Positions 25,976 to 34,803 are shown, counted from the first letter of the stretch. The stretch is DNA of 57,222 nucleotides from Fimbriimonadia bacterium (GCA_026129765.1 JAHCHP010000021.1:1-57222), one strand, 5' to 3'. The notes: generated by a model not told the origin, from the sequence alone. Numbers and translations: made by a program.

Positions 25976-26440
25976 ATGAAACGACTTTGGTGGTTAACAG
26001 GATTATCCGCGGTGTTCGCGGTCAGTACCTTCTTCTGGACTCCGGGCGCATTGCTCGCGCAGAAGAACGATTCGAAAGAGGCTCCGAATGTGAGCGCGCA
26101 AGTTCCCGGCGAGGAACCCACCGCGCAGCCGCCTCGGGGCGGTCCCGGCGGTTTTCAGGGCGGTCCTCCTCCCGGAGGCTTCCAGGGTGGACAGGGTGGA
26201 CCTCCGCCCGGCGGTTTCCAAGGCGGTCCTCCTCCCGGCGGTCAAGGCTTTCCGGGCGGACAAGGGCGCATGGGCGGTCCTGGTTTTGGCGGCGCAGCGC
26301 TGGCAGCCTATGGGGACAGCGTCTATGTGCTGAGAGGCGAAAAAATCTACCGGCTCGATGCCAAAACTTTGAAGATGCAGGCGAGTGGCGATGTGCCGTT
26401 TGAAGCGCCCCGACCTCGCGGCGAAACCGAAGCGCGCTAA
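25976..26440 (+). CDS. Secreted Gly/Pro/Gln-rich repeat protein
   Basis: 154 aa. The signal peptide ends near LLAQ. Residues about 50-105 are a low-complexity stretch built from GGFQGGPPPGG-like units. A short C-terminal folded-looking segment, DSVYVLRGEKIYRLDAKT, recalls a single propeller or PQQ-like strand. GAGGAGG precedes the ATG. The function is unknown; such proteins are frequent in Planctomycetota and Armatimonadota. The 178 bases upstream hold no recognised element. Confidence 0.7.
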   Translation: MKRLWWLTGLSAVFAVSTFFWTPGALLAQKNDSKEAPNVSAQVPGEEPTAQPPRGGPGGFQGGPPPGGFQGGQGGPPPGGFQGGPPPGGQGFPGGQGRMGGPGFGGAALAAYGDSVYVLRGEKIYRLDAKTLKMQASGDVPFEAPRPRGETEAR

Positions 26441-26456
26441 GCCTTTCAACCCATTC

Positions 26457-26494
26457 TACCGGTTTCCCCTGATTACTTGGGGGGGACCGGTTCT
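26457..26494. repeat. Dispersed hairpin repeat family B, degenerate copy
   Basis: ACCGGTTTCCCC and GGGGGGGACCGGT form a hairpin just after the Gly-rich protein. The family B loop is replaced by TGATTACTT. It may serve as a terminator. Confidence 0.55.
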
Positions 26495-26559
26495 TTCATT
26501 CTCATCAATGGACATGTCCGTAAGGACAACCCTCTGTGGTTGCCCAAATTGAAATCCGG

Positions 26560-26619
26560 TGTAGGGAAAGACCTGTGTGTCTGCTCATTTGAGGGCGCAC
26601 ACACAGGTGCGCCCCTACA
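26560..26619. repeat. Dispersed hairpin repeat family A, copy 2
   Basis: TGTAGGG (26560-26566) and CCCTACA (26613-26619) bracket GACCTGTGTGTCTG and GAGGGCGCACACACAGG segments that match copy 1. It lies in the 384-base gap between the Gly-rich gene and rimO, where no gene is seen. Confidence 0.75.
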
Positions 26620-26659
26620 AGGCTGCTCAAGCAGGCTCAAGAGCAGGTTTGTGCGCGTT

Positions 26660-26755
26660 TTTTGCAGCCCGTTTGAACGGGCTTGGTCTTCATTAGACCC
26701 CGAATTCATTCGGGGGATAGAACAGCAGACCCTTCGGCTTCGCTCAGGGTGACAA
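26660..26755. repeat. Further repeat modules in the 26.5 kb gap
   Basis: AGCCCGTTTGAACGGGCT is a perfect hairpin; CCCCGAATTCATTCGGGG is another. Then comes AGCAGACCCTTCGGCTTCGC-TCAGGGTGACA, which resembles 50262-50290. These are non-coding, hairpin-forming modules packed end to end. Confidence 0.55.
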
Positions 26756-26824
26756 GTTTGGGCAACCTTAGGCGGCAAACCTGGTATATGCCATAAAAAA
26801 CGGACTAAACTAAACGGTTGCTAC

Positions 26825-28159
26825 TCAGACTTTACCCACTAAATCATACACATCGGCGCGTTCTATGGTTGCTTGAACGAACTCGCCCGGCTGGGCATGG
26901 CAGTCGCGGATATAGACCAAGCCATCCACCTCCGGCGCGTCGCGGTGGCTGCGCCCAATCGCGTATTGACCGTCCGGCGTGAAGGATTCTATCAAAATCT
27001 CCAGCGTTCGCCCCACCCACGCTTTGTTCCGAGCCAAAGAGATCGGTTGCTGAGCGCGCATCAGCCGGTCATAGCGTTCACGTTTTATGCGGGCGGGAAC
27101 CTGGTTCGCCATCTCTGCCGAGGGCGTTCCGTTCTCTTTGGAATAGATAAACGCGCCCACCCGGTCCAATTGCGCCTGCGCCAAGAAGTTCAGAAGCGAT
27201 TGGAACTGCTCTTCTGTTTCGCCCGGAAAGCCCACGATAAAGGTCGTTCTGATCGCGCAATCGGGCATCGCTTCCCGCAGCCGCTGGATCATCTTTAAGT
27301 AAGTTTCCGAATGTCCAGGTCGTTTCATCGCGCGCAACACCTCGCGGTCTGCGTGCTGCAGAGGCACATCCACATAGGGAGCGACATTGGGCAGGGAAGC
27401 CATCGTATCGATTAACTGGTTCGAAACGCGGGACGGGTAGGCGTAATGCAGCCGAATCCAGCGCAAATTCTCTATGCGCGACAACGCTTGCAGCAAATCA
27501 GGCAGCATAAATCGTTTGTAGAGATCATAACCGTATTGGGTCGTGTCTTGCGCAATGAGGTTCAACTCTTTTGCGCCATTCTGAACGAGCCATTCTGCCT
27601 CTTCCAGCACGCGCTCTATGGGTTTGCTCACGTGGTCGCCGCGAAACGAGGGAATGGTGCAGAAGGCGCAGCGGTGGTCGCAGCCTTCCGATACTTTCAA
27701 ATAGGCTGACCAAGGTTGGCTCGTTCGCAATCGGGTGGAGACGGCTGCCCAGCGATGATGAGGCGGTTGAATCTCCATTAAGGTTGTCCGGCTCTGGCGG
27801 GTCTGCTGCGCAATGTCCGCGAAGCGCGCCATCTGTCCCACGCCCACAAACGCATCCACCTCCGGCGCAAGCTGCTTCAGCGATTCGCCCATCCGCTGAA
27901 CCATACAGCCTGCCACAATCACCTTCTGAGCGTTGCCCCGTTTTTTCTGCGCCACCGCCTCCTGAATGACCTGAAGACCTTCGCGTTTGGCAGCCTCCAG
28001 GAAGCCGCATGTGTTGATCACGATCATGTCGGGATTGTCCGTCGCGCCGTCCAGCGCATAGCCTGCCTCTTGCAGCACGCCCGCGATCTCTTCCGAGTCC
28101 ACTTCATTCTTCGCGCAGCCCAAAGTGATCAGCCGTACCGTTGGTTTTTTGTCGCTCAT
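26825..28159 (-). CDS. rimO: Ribosomal protein S12 methylthiotransferase
   Basis: 444 aa radical-SAM enzyme that methylthiolates the conserved Asp of S12. The N-terminal UPF0004 domain has LGCAKNEVDSE, NTCGFLEAAKREG and the third Cys in VAGCMVQR. The radical SAM motif is CDHRCAFCTIPSFRG. A C-terminal TRAM domain follows. The VDSE and CGFLEAAKRE text separates RimO from MiaB. I chose ATG 28157-28159, because the family start is near and a GGTATACT core lies 9 bases before it; the mRNA would be nearly leaderless. Confidence 0.94.
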   Translation of the reverse strand: MSDKKPTVRLITLGCAKNEVDSEEIAGVLQEAGYALDGATDNPDMIVINTCGFLEAAKREGLQVIQEAVAQKKRGNAQKVIVAGCMVQRMGESLKQLAPEVDAFVGVGQMARFADIAQQTRQSRTTLMEIQPPHHRWAAVSTRLRTSQPWSAYLKVSEGCDHRCAFCTIPSFRGDHVSKPIERVLEEAEWLVQNGAKELNLIAQDTTQYGYDLYKRFMLPDLLQALSRIENLRWIRLHYAYPSRVSNQLIDTMASLPNVAPYVDVPLQHADREVLRAMKRPGHSETYLKMIQRLREAMPDCAIRTTFIVGFPGETEEQFQSLLNFLAQAQLDRVGAFIYSKENGTPSAEMANQVPARIKRERYDRLMRAQQPISLARNKAWVGRTLEILIESFTPDGQYAIGRSHRDAPEVDGLVYIRDCHAQPGEFVQATIERADVYDLVGKV

Positions 28160-28168
28160 CAGAAAACA

Positions 28169-28176
28169 AGTATACC
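28169..28176 (-). promoter_or_regulatory. -10 element of rimO, near-leaderless
   Basis: GGTATACT on the minus strand with nine bases to the ATG. The divergent sigma-factor gene has its own TAAAAT core at 28207-28212. Confidence 0.5.
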
Positions 28177-28242
28177 TCGCACACGACCAATACATAAATT
28201 ATGTGGTAAAATCACTGTTACAACTACGGGTAGGGGAAATCC

Positions 28243-28776
28243 ATGAAAGATCATTACGCCGCCGTAATAGAGAAAGCCTTACGCATCGCTCGTCGATGGA
28301 GAGTTCCAACCCATTGGGAAAGAGACGATTGGTGCAGTGAAATGCGATCGATTGCCAGTTTGGTGGTTTGTGAAGAAAATGGTGGGAGATTATCCAAGAC
28401 TCACGATGAGTTTACGGACGACTGGTTATTTCGAAAAGTGCTAACTGCCCTTTGGAGCTATCATCGTAAAGAGTCTAAAAATTCATTTAGGTATTTGTTC
28501 GAGTCTGAAAGGTTTTCTGATTATGAAACATCTTCGTTGTCCTCTGAACAGCTGGAACGTATCCTATCTTTACTCGAGTTCCATTCAGATTTTGACGCGC
28601 TTTATTCAGAATTGGATGCTAAAGATCAAGAATTAATCCGACTTTACTTTTTCGACGAATTGACTGAGAAAGAGGTTAGTGAGAAGTTAGGAGTTTCACA
28701 GCCCGCAGTGAGTCAACGAAAGACTAAATTGATTCATTTTTTTAGAACCTTTTTGGACCGAGATGAAAGCAGATAA
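28243..28776 (+). CDS. ECF-like RNA polymerase sigma factor
   Basis: 177 aa. The C-terminal half is a clear sigma region 4: ELDAKDQELIRLYFFDELTE, then a helix-turn-helix KEVSEKLGVSQPAVSQRKTK. The N-terminal half is a divergent region 2 (ALRIARRWRVPTHWERDDW, FTDDWLFRKVLTALWSYHR). AGGGGAA precedes the ATG. It opens a tight run of same-strand genes to 35547 that is visibly A/T-richer than its surroundings, so it probably controls that operon. The group within the ECF family is not determined. Confidence 0.8.
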   Translation: MKDHYAAVIEKALRIARRWRVPTHWERDDWCSEMRSIASLVVCEENGGRLSKTHDEFTDDWLFRKVLTALWSYHRKESKNSFRYLFESERFSDYETSSLSSEQLERILSLLEFHSDFDALYSELDAKDQELIRLYFFDELTEKEVSEKLGVSQPAVSQRKTKLIHFFRTFLDRDESR

Positions 28777-29017
28777 AGAGTAATTCAAAATCACTTGTGG
28801 TTGTCCTCAAACCGTTTCTCAATTACATACTCCTGAAAACTTTCTTACTCAAAAGTTCCATTCCACTTTGGCCATTTTGCGAGCTCTTAACGGTGTCCTG
28901 ACGTCATTCTCGCTCACGCGGAATCCATTTGACAAAGTCGCGTTCGAGAGCTGGTCAAAGTCTCAAAAGCAGAGACTTGCTTATATTTTAGCCGCCTTTT
29001 TGCTGTTACTATGTTAA
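28763..29017 (+). pseudogene. Small membrane ORF broken by in-frame TAA (possible anti-sigma)
   Basis: ATG at 28763 overlaps the sigma gene end by 14 bases. It reads MKADKE, then TAA (28781-28783), then stays open for 77 codons to TAA at 29015-29017. The later part starts FKITCGCPQTVSQL and ends in a hydrophobic tail, RLAYILAAFLLLLC, that could span the membrane. Position, overlap and tail suit a membrane partner of the sigma factor. Without the first stop the product would be 84 aa. A TTG at 28868 could start a 49-aa remnant. A nonsense mutation, a base error or recoding are all possible. Confidence 0.45.
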
Positions 29018-29027
29018 GGAGAACTCT

Positions 29028-29471
29028 ATGAAATTATTTCCAGATGGTTCTAAACGTAGACGTTTGATTCTGATTGGTTCATTCATCCTGGGTTTAAGCT
29101 GGATTGGTGGCGTCATTGCTTCTGAAAGAATGTTTCGGGGTAAGACATTATGGCTCATGAACTCGGATGTAGATGAAGGCGCGTTTATGGCTGGCGATTT
29201 GATAGCGCATCGCGCTTGGATAGCAAACCCCACCTCTCAAATATTATCCATTCGCGCCGAACCAACTTGTGGATGTGTACTGCCTACGTTTAAAGCGGAT
29301 AAACTTGCCCCATTTGCTTTAACTCCTGTTGACATTCAAATTGAAACGTTCGGCAAGCGCGTCGGATTTCACGAGGAGATGGTTCAATTGATCTTGCAAT
29401 CTGATCAAGGATCTTGGACCGAACGCCTGAAAATTAAATTTGAAATCGTTTCATCAAAAGATAAATCATGA
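29028..29471 (+). CDS. DUF1573-like membrane-anchored protein
   Basis: 147 aa. One N-terminal membrane helix (RLILIGSFILGLSWIGGVIA) is followed by an extracytoplasmic beta-sandwich-like domain. It contains the AEPTCGCVLPTF motif characteristic of DUF1573 and its N-terminal HRAWIANPTSQILSI strand. AAGGAGA precedes the ATG. The gene starts 10 bases after the broken small ORF and is followed after 12 bases by the first ten-cysteine protein. Function of the domain is unknown; relatives are frequent in Bacteroidota and Planctomycetota. Confidence 0.65.
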   Translation: MKLFPDGSKRRRLILIGSFILGLSWIGGVIASERMFRGKTLWLMNSDVDEGAFMAGDLIAHRAWIANPTSQILSIRAEPTCGCVLPTFKADKLAPFALTPVDIQIETFGKRVGFHEEMVQLILQSDQGSWTERLKIKFEIVSSKDKS

Positions 29472-29483
29472 GGAGGTTATGTG

Positions 29484-29843
29484 ATGAAAGAAGTGATCAA
29501 GAAATCGTTTCTAATCGGTCTATGCTTTGGCATATTGCTAACCGTTGGAGATTCTTCCAAAAATAAGAAATGTGTGTCTGTTGAGGAGAGTTTTTCCAAT
29601 CCACCTCTGAACAGTTGCTACCTGAAATCAGAGAATTTGTGTGAAGGTAGTTGCGCGACAGGTATTATTGTAAGAAATAAGTGTGTACAACAAAATGGCT
29701 ACAATTGTGTCGAGAGACCGGGACTCATTTTGGTAGAAGGACATATCAAAGGCTGTAGCTATGGAGCGCCTGGTTGCATTTGTGACTCTGGCGCGCCGTG
29801 GCAAAGTTGGAATGCAGTCGCTCCGGGCTTGACGTGTGATTGA
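29484..29843 (+). CDS. Secreted ten-cysteine miniprotein, copy 1
   Basis: 119 aa. The N-terminal signal has FLIGLCFGILLTVGD. The mature part holds ten Cys with spacing C-x14-C-x7-C-x3-C-x9-C-x7-C-x15-C-x6-C-x-C-x17-C. The even number and export signal suggest five disulfides. The 31113-31484 protein shares the scaffold and even the TVGD junction. I do not recognise a known family. ATG 29484 has AGGAGG with 7-base spacing; the GTG just before is too close. Candidate roles are adhesin, toxin or ligand; none is shown by sequence. Confidence 0.7.
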   Translation: MKEVIKKSFLIGLCFGILLTVGDSSKNKKCVSVEESFSNPPLNSCYLKSENLCEGSCATGIIVRNKCVQQNGYNCVERPGLILVEGHIKGCSYGAPGCICDSGAPWQSWNAVAPGLTCD

Positions 29844-29905
29844 ACCTTGAATAGGCAGTTCGAAAGCGAAGCAACCAGCTTTTCTGATAGGAGGCTCTAA
29901 ATAAC

Positions 29906-31081
29906 ATGAAGCACGGGAGTTGGGTCTTTTGGGTAATGATATTCTGGGCGAATAGCTTCTCCCAGACATCCATCAGTGCCGTTGAAGAGCGATTGTCTAA
30001 TCGGGAGGAGTTGTTCTCTACGAGCGTTTTCATGTGGAACGTAGAGGTAAAAGACAAAAACTACTTATCGACTGTGCCGGTTGCTGCAAAAGGGACTCAA
30101 GAGTACGAAAAGCAACTCAAGACCGTTCTATCAACGCCTGCCAAGAATCCAGACACGATTCAATATAAAACGTCACTCAAAATTGGAAGTAATGGTACAA
30201 AAGTCTTTGTTGAAGAGCGTTGGTTCACAAGAAACAGCGCGCGCAATAGACCCGCGAATGAAAATCAAGCGGCACTTCTTCAACAAAGCTCATTAACTCA
30301 ATACCAAGATAGCGTTGGAATAGAAAGTGTGATGCTTGAAGACCAAAATGGGCAACAACTGGACAAACCAATGATCGTCTGGAAAGGCTACAACGACTGT
30401 TTCCGCTCGCTACATCCACGGAATCCGCTATTGAGAGCCGAACTTTTCAGTTTTCTATCCGTTAAGAACCCCTTGCGCATGTACGATTGCAATTGGACGA
30501 TGGTCGAGGAGGATGAAAATTATATCAAGCTTGCCTGCCAGAGTCCCAGTCAACTGAGTAGTTATTCCAATCTGTTTCTCTGGCTGAGTGTCAAACATGA
30601 CTATGCGCCTTGGCGATTCGAGTATGTGAGTGGTTCGAACGCTTACCCAAGTCTTGTTTGGCAAACAAAACAGTTTCGCAAGCTGAATCATCAATGGGTT
30701 CCTCATGTCGTTGAGTATAAATCGCAGATTGGACATCAGCCCAAAATAAATGAAACGTCTATGACCTTTCGATTAGAGAAGTGTGATTTTCAAACTTCAG
30801 CCACGACGCCTATGTTTGCTAAGGGAACACGTGTCTCTGATTACCGATTAGTGAGCCAATCTCTCCAACCTGACGAATATATCGCGAATGTGGAACAGGC
30901 GGTTCATTATGAATGGGACGGTTTCCTGCTAAGCGAATCGGAGTTGCGCAAGATTGCGTTGAAGCAAGGCAGACTTCCACCTCAATCAGGTGGATTTAAT
31001 CTGTCTTGGTGGTTGTTGTTTTCACCCGGCATTCTAATCATTTTGATAGGCGCGTTTTATTATTTAAGAATCAGAACATAA
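29906..31081 (+). CDS. Type-I membrane protein, paralogue A of a pair
   Basis: 391 aa. The signal peptide (MKHGSWVFWVMIFWANSFSQ) is followed by a large extracytoplasmic region. Near the C-terminus one membrane helix (WWLLFSPGILIILIGAFYY) ends in LRIRT. It is homologous over its length to the 31537-32688 protein: VFMWNVEVK, YKTSLKI, ENPL-like KNPLRMYDCNW, KGTRVSDYRLVS and the ELRKIALKQGRL stretch before the helix. No known domain is recognised; the fold may be beta-rich like outer-membrane lipoprotein carriers. It follows ten-Cys protein 1 by 62 bases. Confidence 0.7.
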   Translation: MKHGSWVFWVMIFWANSFSQTSISAVEERLSNREELFSTSVFMWNVEVKDKNYLSTVPVAAKGTQEYEKQLKTVLSTPAKNPDTIQYKTSLKIGSNGTKVFVEERWFTRNSARNRPANENQAALLQQSSLTQYQDSVGIESVMLEDQNGQQLDKPMIVWKGYNDCFRSLHPRNPLLRAELFSFLSVKNPLRMYDCNWTMVEEDENYIKLACQSPSQLSSYSNLFLWLSVKHDYAPWRFEYVSGSNAYPSLVWQTKQFRKLNHQWVPHVVEYKSQIGHQPKINETSMTFRLEKCDFQTSATTPMFAKGTRVSDYRLVSQSLQPDEYIANVEQAVHYEWDGFLLSESELRKIALKQGRLPPQSGGFNLSWWLLFSPGILIILIGAFYYLRIRT

Positions 31082-31112
31082 ACAATCATAATAGAGCGTT
31101 TCAGGAGGAAAC

Positions 31113-31484
31113 ATGAAGAACCTTAAATACACATTGTTGGTGTCAATGGGATTGATGTTGAGCCTTACGATAACAGTAGGAGATACTCAGCTTGGTCCAA
31201 TTAAGGACAAAATATGCAAAGTTGTAGACACGCCTATCGGCAAATCGGGTGCCTATAATGGATGCCTGCCGATTGCAGGGTGTGGATCAGGGAATTGCAT
31301 GGCAGGAGTGATTTCATCTCCAATTTGCAAACCTGAGAGCGGCAGCAACTGTTATCAGGTTTGGCGATGGCTTAGTGTCAATGGAGAGATTTCAAGCTGT
31401 ATCTCTATTTCGGGTGGAGCATGTGTATGCAGTGATGACTGGGCTCCGTTGCAAGGGCAAATCTGGGGCATTGGATGTGGATAG
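31113..31484 (+). CDS. Secreted ten-cysteine miniprotein, copy 2
   Basis: 123 aa. The signal peptide is MKNLKYTLLVSMGLMLSLTI, then TVGD. The ten mature Cys have spacing C-x15-C-x5-C-x4-C-x9-C-x7-C-x15-C-x7-C-x-C-x15-C. The central x9, x7, x15 and x-C-x-C elements equal those of copy 1, although the rest of the sequence has diverged. CAGGAGG-like GGAGGAAAC precedes the ATG. It is flanked by the two paired membrane proteins. Confidence 0.7.
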   Translation: MKNLKYTLLVSMGLMLSLTITVGDTQLGPIKDKICKVVDTPIGKSGAYNGCLPIAGCGSGNCMAGVISSPICKPESGSNCYQVWRWLSVNGEISSCISISGGACVCSDDWAPLQGQIWGIGCG

Positions 31485-31536
31485 ATCTGAGGATTAAATT
31501 CTATACAGCAACAGAAAGAAACCGTTGGAGGAGATA

Positions 31537-32688
31537 ATGCATAATTCACTATCAGTTTTGATGGCTTTTTCTTTGTTGCTGGGGCTGATGTTGAGTGTGC
31601 AAGCTCAGACAGAAACTTTGAACGCCATTTCAACAAGTTGCCAACAACGAGAACAATGGTCCAACGATAAGACCTTTGTTTGGGATGTTGAAATAAGGGC
31701 TACCCGATTTCCCAACCAACCTACTCAAACGACAGGGCGAGACTCTCAACAAGGGGATAAGAGCCGTTTTAAGTCGGTATTGAAAATTGCAAAGCGAAAT
31801 CCAGTTATAAAAGTAGAAATAATGCTCCCGACGTTCAAGCCTACGCAAAGTGAAGTTCAAGCCGCAGGTAGCAAGCTCGAGACTCTTCACCTAAACGGAA
31901 ATGAGAGTATTCGTTTTTCTCAAATGATGAAAAAAGGCGCCGCAAATCCCCCCACACAAGTATGGACTTGTCCAGGTGATTGCCGACGATACTTTGACCC
32001 TGTAGAAATGATTTTTCGCCCCGATCTCTATATTTTTGTCGCTGCAGAGAACCCATTGCCGATGTATCAATCAGATTGGAGTGTCAAGGGAGATTCAGAC
32101 AATACCGTGACGGTGGTAGGCAAGAATCCTGTTGGATTTAAGCCTGAACTTGACCGACGATTTGAATTGCAACTTAGTAGAGAGCGCGGTTTTTACCCTA
32201 AGAAACTTGAGGTCTTTGAAGGGACAGAGAAGAAGCCCGGTATTATTGTTGAAACGCGCTCGTGGGAAAAAATAGAAGGAAGATGGATTCCCAACGAAAT
32301 CTATCTCAAAATCACCACAGGAATAAAGAACCCAATCGCCATCACGGAGTACTATTTCAAGTTAGCGTCCGTCTCAAAAACATCTACATTAGAAGTAGGG
32401 CTACCAAAGGGCGAAAGGATGAGTGACTTTAGGCTCACCTCCGATACATTTTTCAGTAAACCAAACTATTGGCAACACAGATTGTCTAATGATCAAGTAG
32501 ACTACAATTGGACAGGAACCCTTCCCACGCAACTTGAACTTAGGCAAATGGCTTTTCAACAAGGCAAGTTAGGAGGTTCGTCTTCTAATAGGCGGTTCTC
32601 CATCTGGTTACTGGCGCCGGGAGTTGCTCTTATCCTTGGAGGATGTTTGTATTACCTCAGAGTTAGGAGAGATTCAGGTGAACCTTGA
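31537..32688 (+). CDS. Type-I membrane protein, paralogue B of a pair
   Basis: 383 aa. Signal peptide LMAFSLLLGLMLSVQAQ; C-terminal helix WLLAPGVALILGGCLYYL followed by RVRRDSGEP. Segments shared with paralogue A include TFVWDVEIR, FKSVLKIA, ENPLPMYQSDW, KGERMSDFRLTS and ELRQMAFQQGKL. ATG 31537 has GGAGGA directly upstream. The last 11 bases overlap the polymerase-fusion gene. The gene pair ten-Cys protein plus type-I protein thus occurs twice in tandem. Confidence 0.7.
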   Translation: MHNSLSVLMAFSLLLGLMLSVQAQTETLNAISTSCQQREQWSNDKTFVWDVEIRATRFPNQPTQTTGRDSQQGDKSRFKSVLKIAKRNPVIKVEIMLPTFKPTQSEVQAAGSKLETLHLNGNESIRFSQMMKKGAANPPTQVWTCPGDCRRYFDPVEMIFRPDLYIFVAAENPLPMYQSDWSVKGDSDNTVTVVGKNPVGFKPELDRRFELQLSRERGFYPKKLEVFEGTEKKPGIIVETRSWEKIEGRWIPNEIYLKITTGIKNPIAITEYYFKLASVSKTSTLEVGLPKGERMSDFRLTSDTFFSKPNYWQHRLSNDQVDYNWTGTLPTQLELRQMAFQQGKLGGSSSNRRFSIWLLAPGVALILGGCLYYLRVRRDSGEP

Positions 32689-34798
32689 TGCTGCCGTGGC
32701 TCGCGGGGAAAGCCGAACAAAATATGTCTGGTGGAAAAGCCCGATTAATATCTCGATTCTTGGGCTGGCAGTCACTGGCTTCTTACTCTATCAACTGACT
32801 CGGTCTACAATTCTAAGCGCTCCTTTTGAAGCTTTGCTGCATCTCTCAATTCAAGGGTTCCTATGGATGGGTGGAGCTGAGCTTGTCTCGCTTACAGGTT
32901 ACGATGGCTTATTGTATGTTGCGGGCTTGCATGCTGTGTTTGCTCTTTTGCTGTTCGGACTGTTTTGCCACTATTCGCTCCGCATATGGAATGTTCCCGC
33001 TCGGATTGCAATTTTCTTCACTGTATCGTTCTTTAGTCTCTACTTGATAGATTTTCTCGCTTCAACCCGTGAGCATTATGAATTTGTATTGGTGAATTGG
33101 GCAGTTTACACCTTCATTATGTTCTTGTCCCTCCTTTTCATTCAGAATCGGAACGCAGTTTTCACCATTGTAAAAGTGATTGCTTTTGCGATCGGCGTTC
33201 AAGCTCTATACGCGATCATTTTTTACATCCAGGGGATAAACCAATTTGAGACTCCCCATTTTGGACACCGAACCGGGGGAACTTTAGGAACTCCAAATCA
33301 ATTGTACCCTTTGGTTATGATTGGGGTACCTCTGACGATTGCTATTGCTTGGGGACAGGAAAATCGGTTTCGTAAGGGCTTCTGGCTATTCTTAGCGTGT
33401 CTGACCATATTCGCTCTTATCCTCACATTCACGCGCACCGGTTGGATTGCTCTATCCTTCGGATTACTATGTTTTTTGTTTGTCCGACCGGCTGTGGAAA
33501 GCCCACTTACTCATCGTCTGGCATTAGGCGGCTTATGCTTGGGCTTACTCTTATCCGCCGCATTGGTCAGAACCCAAGGCGCATGGGTCGGTAATGAGAA
33601 TGATCGTTCCTTTTGGGGCAGACCTGCGATATGGATAACGGCAGTGTCTATTGTGAAGGATTCGCCGCTCATTGGGTTTGGAGTCGGAACCTACGGCGAC
33701 CTTCAAAAAGCGAAAGCGGGTCCCGACTTACTTCGTTTCAACCCAATGAATGATGAACCCAAAAACTTAATGATTCATGTAATTACCGAGCTTGGAATCA
33801 TTGGGCTGGGCATATTTTTGGGACTCATATGGGCTGTTGTACGGGTCATAAAACGGGGTCTAAGTCATGCCAACCTTGCATATGAACATCGCTTGATCTT
33901 CCAGGGAATAAGTTTTGCCCTGTTGACCTTGATCATTGCAGGCATCGCGGACACCCCCATTCTACACTTTGCCCGATGGGAATCAACCTTGACCACTTTT
34001 GCGTTGTTAGGTGCTTTAGTGGTTATTCAGAATGATTCAAAGAGTCCCAACAAATTAGACCTGAATTTAGTCAGAATTCGAGAGAGACGGTTCTTTTTAG
34101 CCGCATTGTTGGCTCTTGGTATTTTTCTTACTGCAAGCGCGATTGTGGTCATTCCATCTTTATCTAAAGTGAATCACCTAAAGGTCAGCAATGCGCTCAG
34201 AAACGATTATCTTGCCCAGAACAAGGACTACACTCGATTGAATCATATTCCTCCTTTGCTTCAAGAAGCGATGATCGCCTCAGAAGATGGGAATTTCTTT
34301 TACCATCAAGGGGTTGATTGGAATGCGCTCCATCGCTCCTTAAGAAAGAATGTCCGCTCAATGACTCTGGCGCAAGGAGGGTCAACTATCACGATGCAGT
34401 CGGCGCGTTATGTCTGGTTGGGGAGAGAAAAAACAGTTGCCAGAAAGTTCGCAGAAATCCTACTCGCCTTGGAATTAGAAAAGCGGCTAACAAAACAAGA
34501 GATACTGGAACTTTATTTCAACAGCGCGCGATTTGGGCTGGGCGCATACAGTATTGCATCCGCTTCCCATCTCTATTTTGCAAAATCACCGATGGAATTG
34601 AACGAACCTGAAATCATGTTCTTGGCAGGAGTTTTGCCTGAACCACCTGCTCACGAAAATGAGATCACTCCTGAATTCGCGCGTCACTGTCAAATGCGCG
34701 CCTTCACCCGTTGGCAAGCCATGTATGGACATACGTCTCAAACGAAGCGCATTGAGGCGAAACTTAAAGAAAACCTGGCTTTTGATTTTGGGAGGTAA
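32678..34798 (+). CDS. O-antigen-ligase/polymerase fused to a GT51 peptidoglycan glycosyltransferase
   Basis: 706 aa. About residues 30-430 are a polytopic membrane domain of the Wzy/WaaL type: [40 protein letters not shown] and a final [18 protein letters not shown]. After one more membrane helix comes a GT51 domain: [18 protein letters not shown] with catalytic Glu536, [36 protein letters not shown], then [15 protein letters not shown]. No transpeptidase domain follows. Start GTG 32678 has TAGGAGA at 7 bases. It joins a glycan polymerase to lipid-II polymerisation in one chain, and I know no described protein of this build. The pseudopilin follows after 5 bases. Confidence 0.78.
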   Translation: MNLDAAVARGESRTKYVWWKSPINISILGLAVTGFLLYQLTRSTILSAPFEALLHLSIQGFLWMGGAELVSLTGYDGLLYVAGLHAVFALLLFGLFCHYSLRIWNVPARIAIFFTVSFFSLYLIDFLASTREHYEFVLVNWAVYTFIMFLSLLFIQNRNAVFTIVKVIAFAIGVQALYAIIFYIQGINQFETPHFGHRTGGTLGTPNQLYPLVMIGVPLTIAIAWGQENRFRKGFWLFLACLTIFALILTFTRTGWIALSFGLLCFLFVRPAVESPLTHRLALGGLCLGLLLSAALVRTQGAWVGNENDRSFWGRPAIWITAVSIVKDSPLIGFGVGTYGDLQKAKAGPDLLRFNPMNDEPKNLMIHVITELGIIGLGIFLGLIWAVVRVIKRGLSHANLAYEHRLIFQGISFALLTLIIAGIADTPILHFARWESTLTTFALLGALVVIQNDSKSPNKLDLNLVRIRERRFFLAALLALGIFLTASAIVVIPSLSKVNHLKVSNALRNDYLAQNKDYTRLNHIPPLLQEAMIASEDGNFFYHQGVDWNALHRSLRKNVRSMTLAQGGSTITMQSARYVWLGREKTVARKFAEILLALELEKRLTKQEILELYFNSARFGLGAYSIASASHLYFAKSPMELNEPEIMFLAGVLPEPPAHENEITPEFARHCQMRAFTRWQAMYGHTSQTKRIEAKLKENLAFDFGR

Positions 34799-34803
34799 TT
34801 ACT

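Noticed and set aside
26440..26824. CRISPR-like array in the 26.5 kb gap
   Set aside because: The hairpin modules differ from one another and are not regularly spaced direct repeats.
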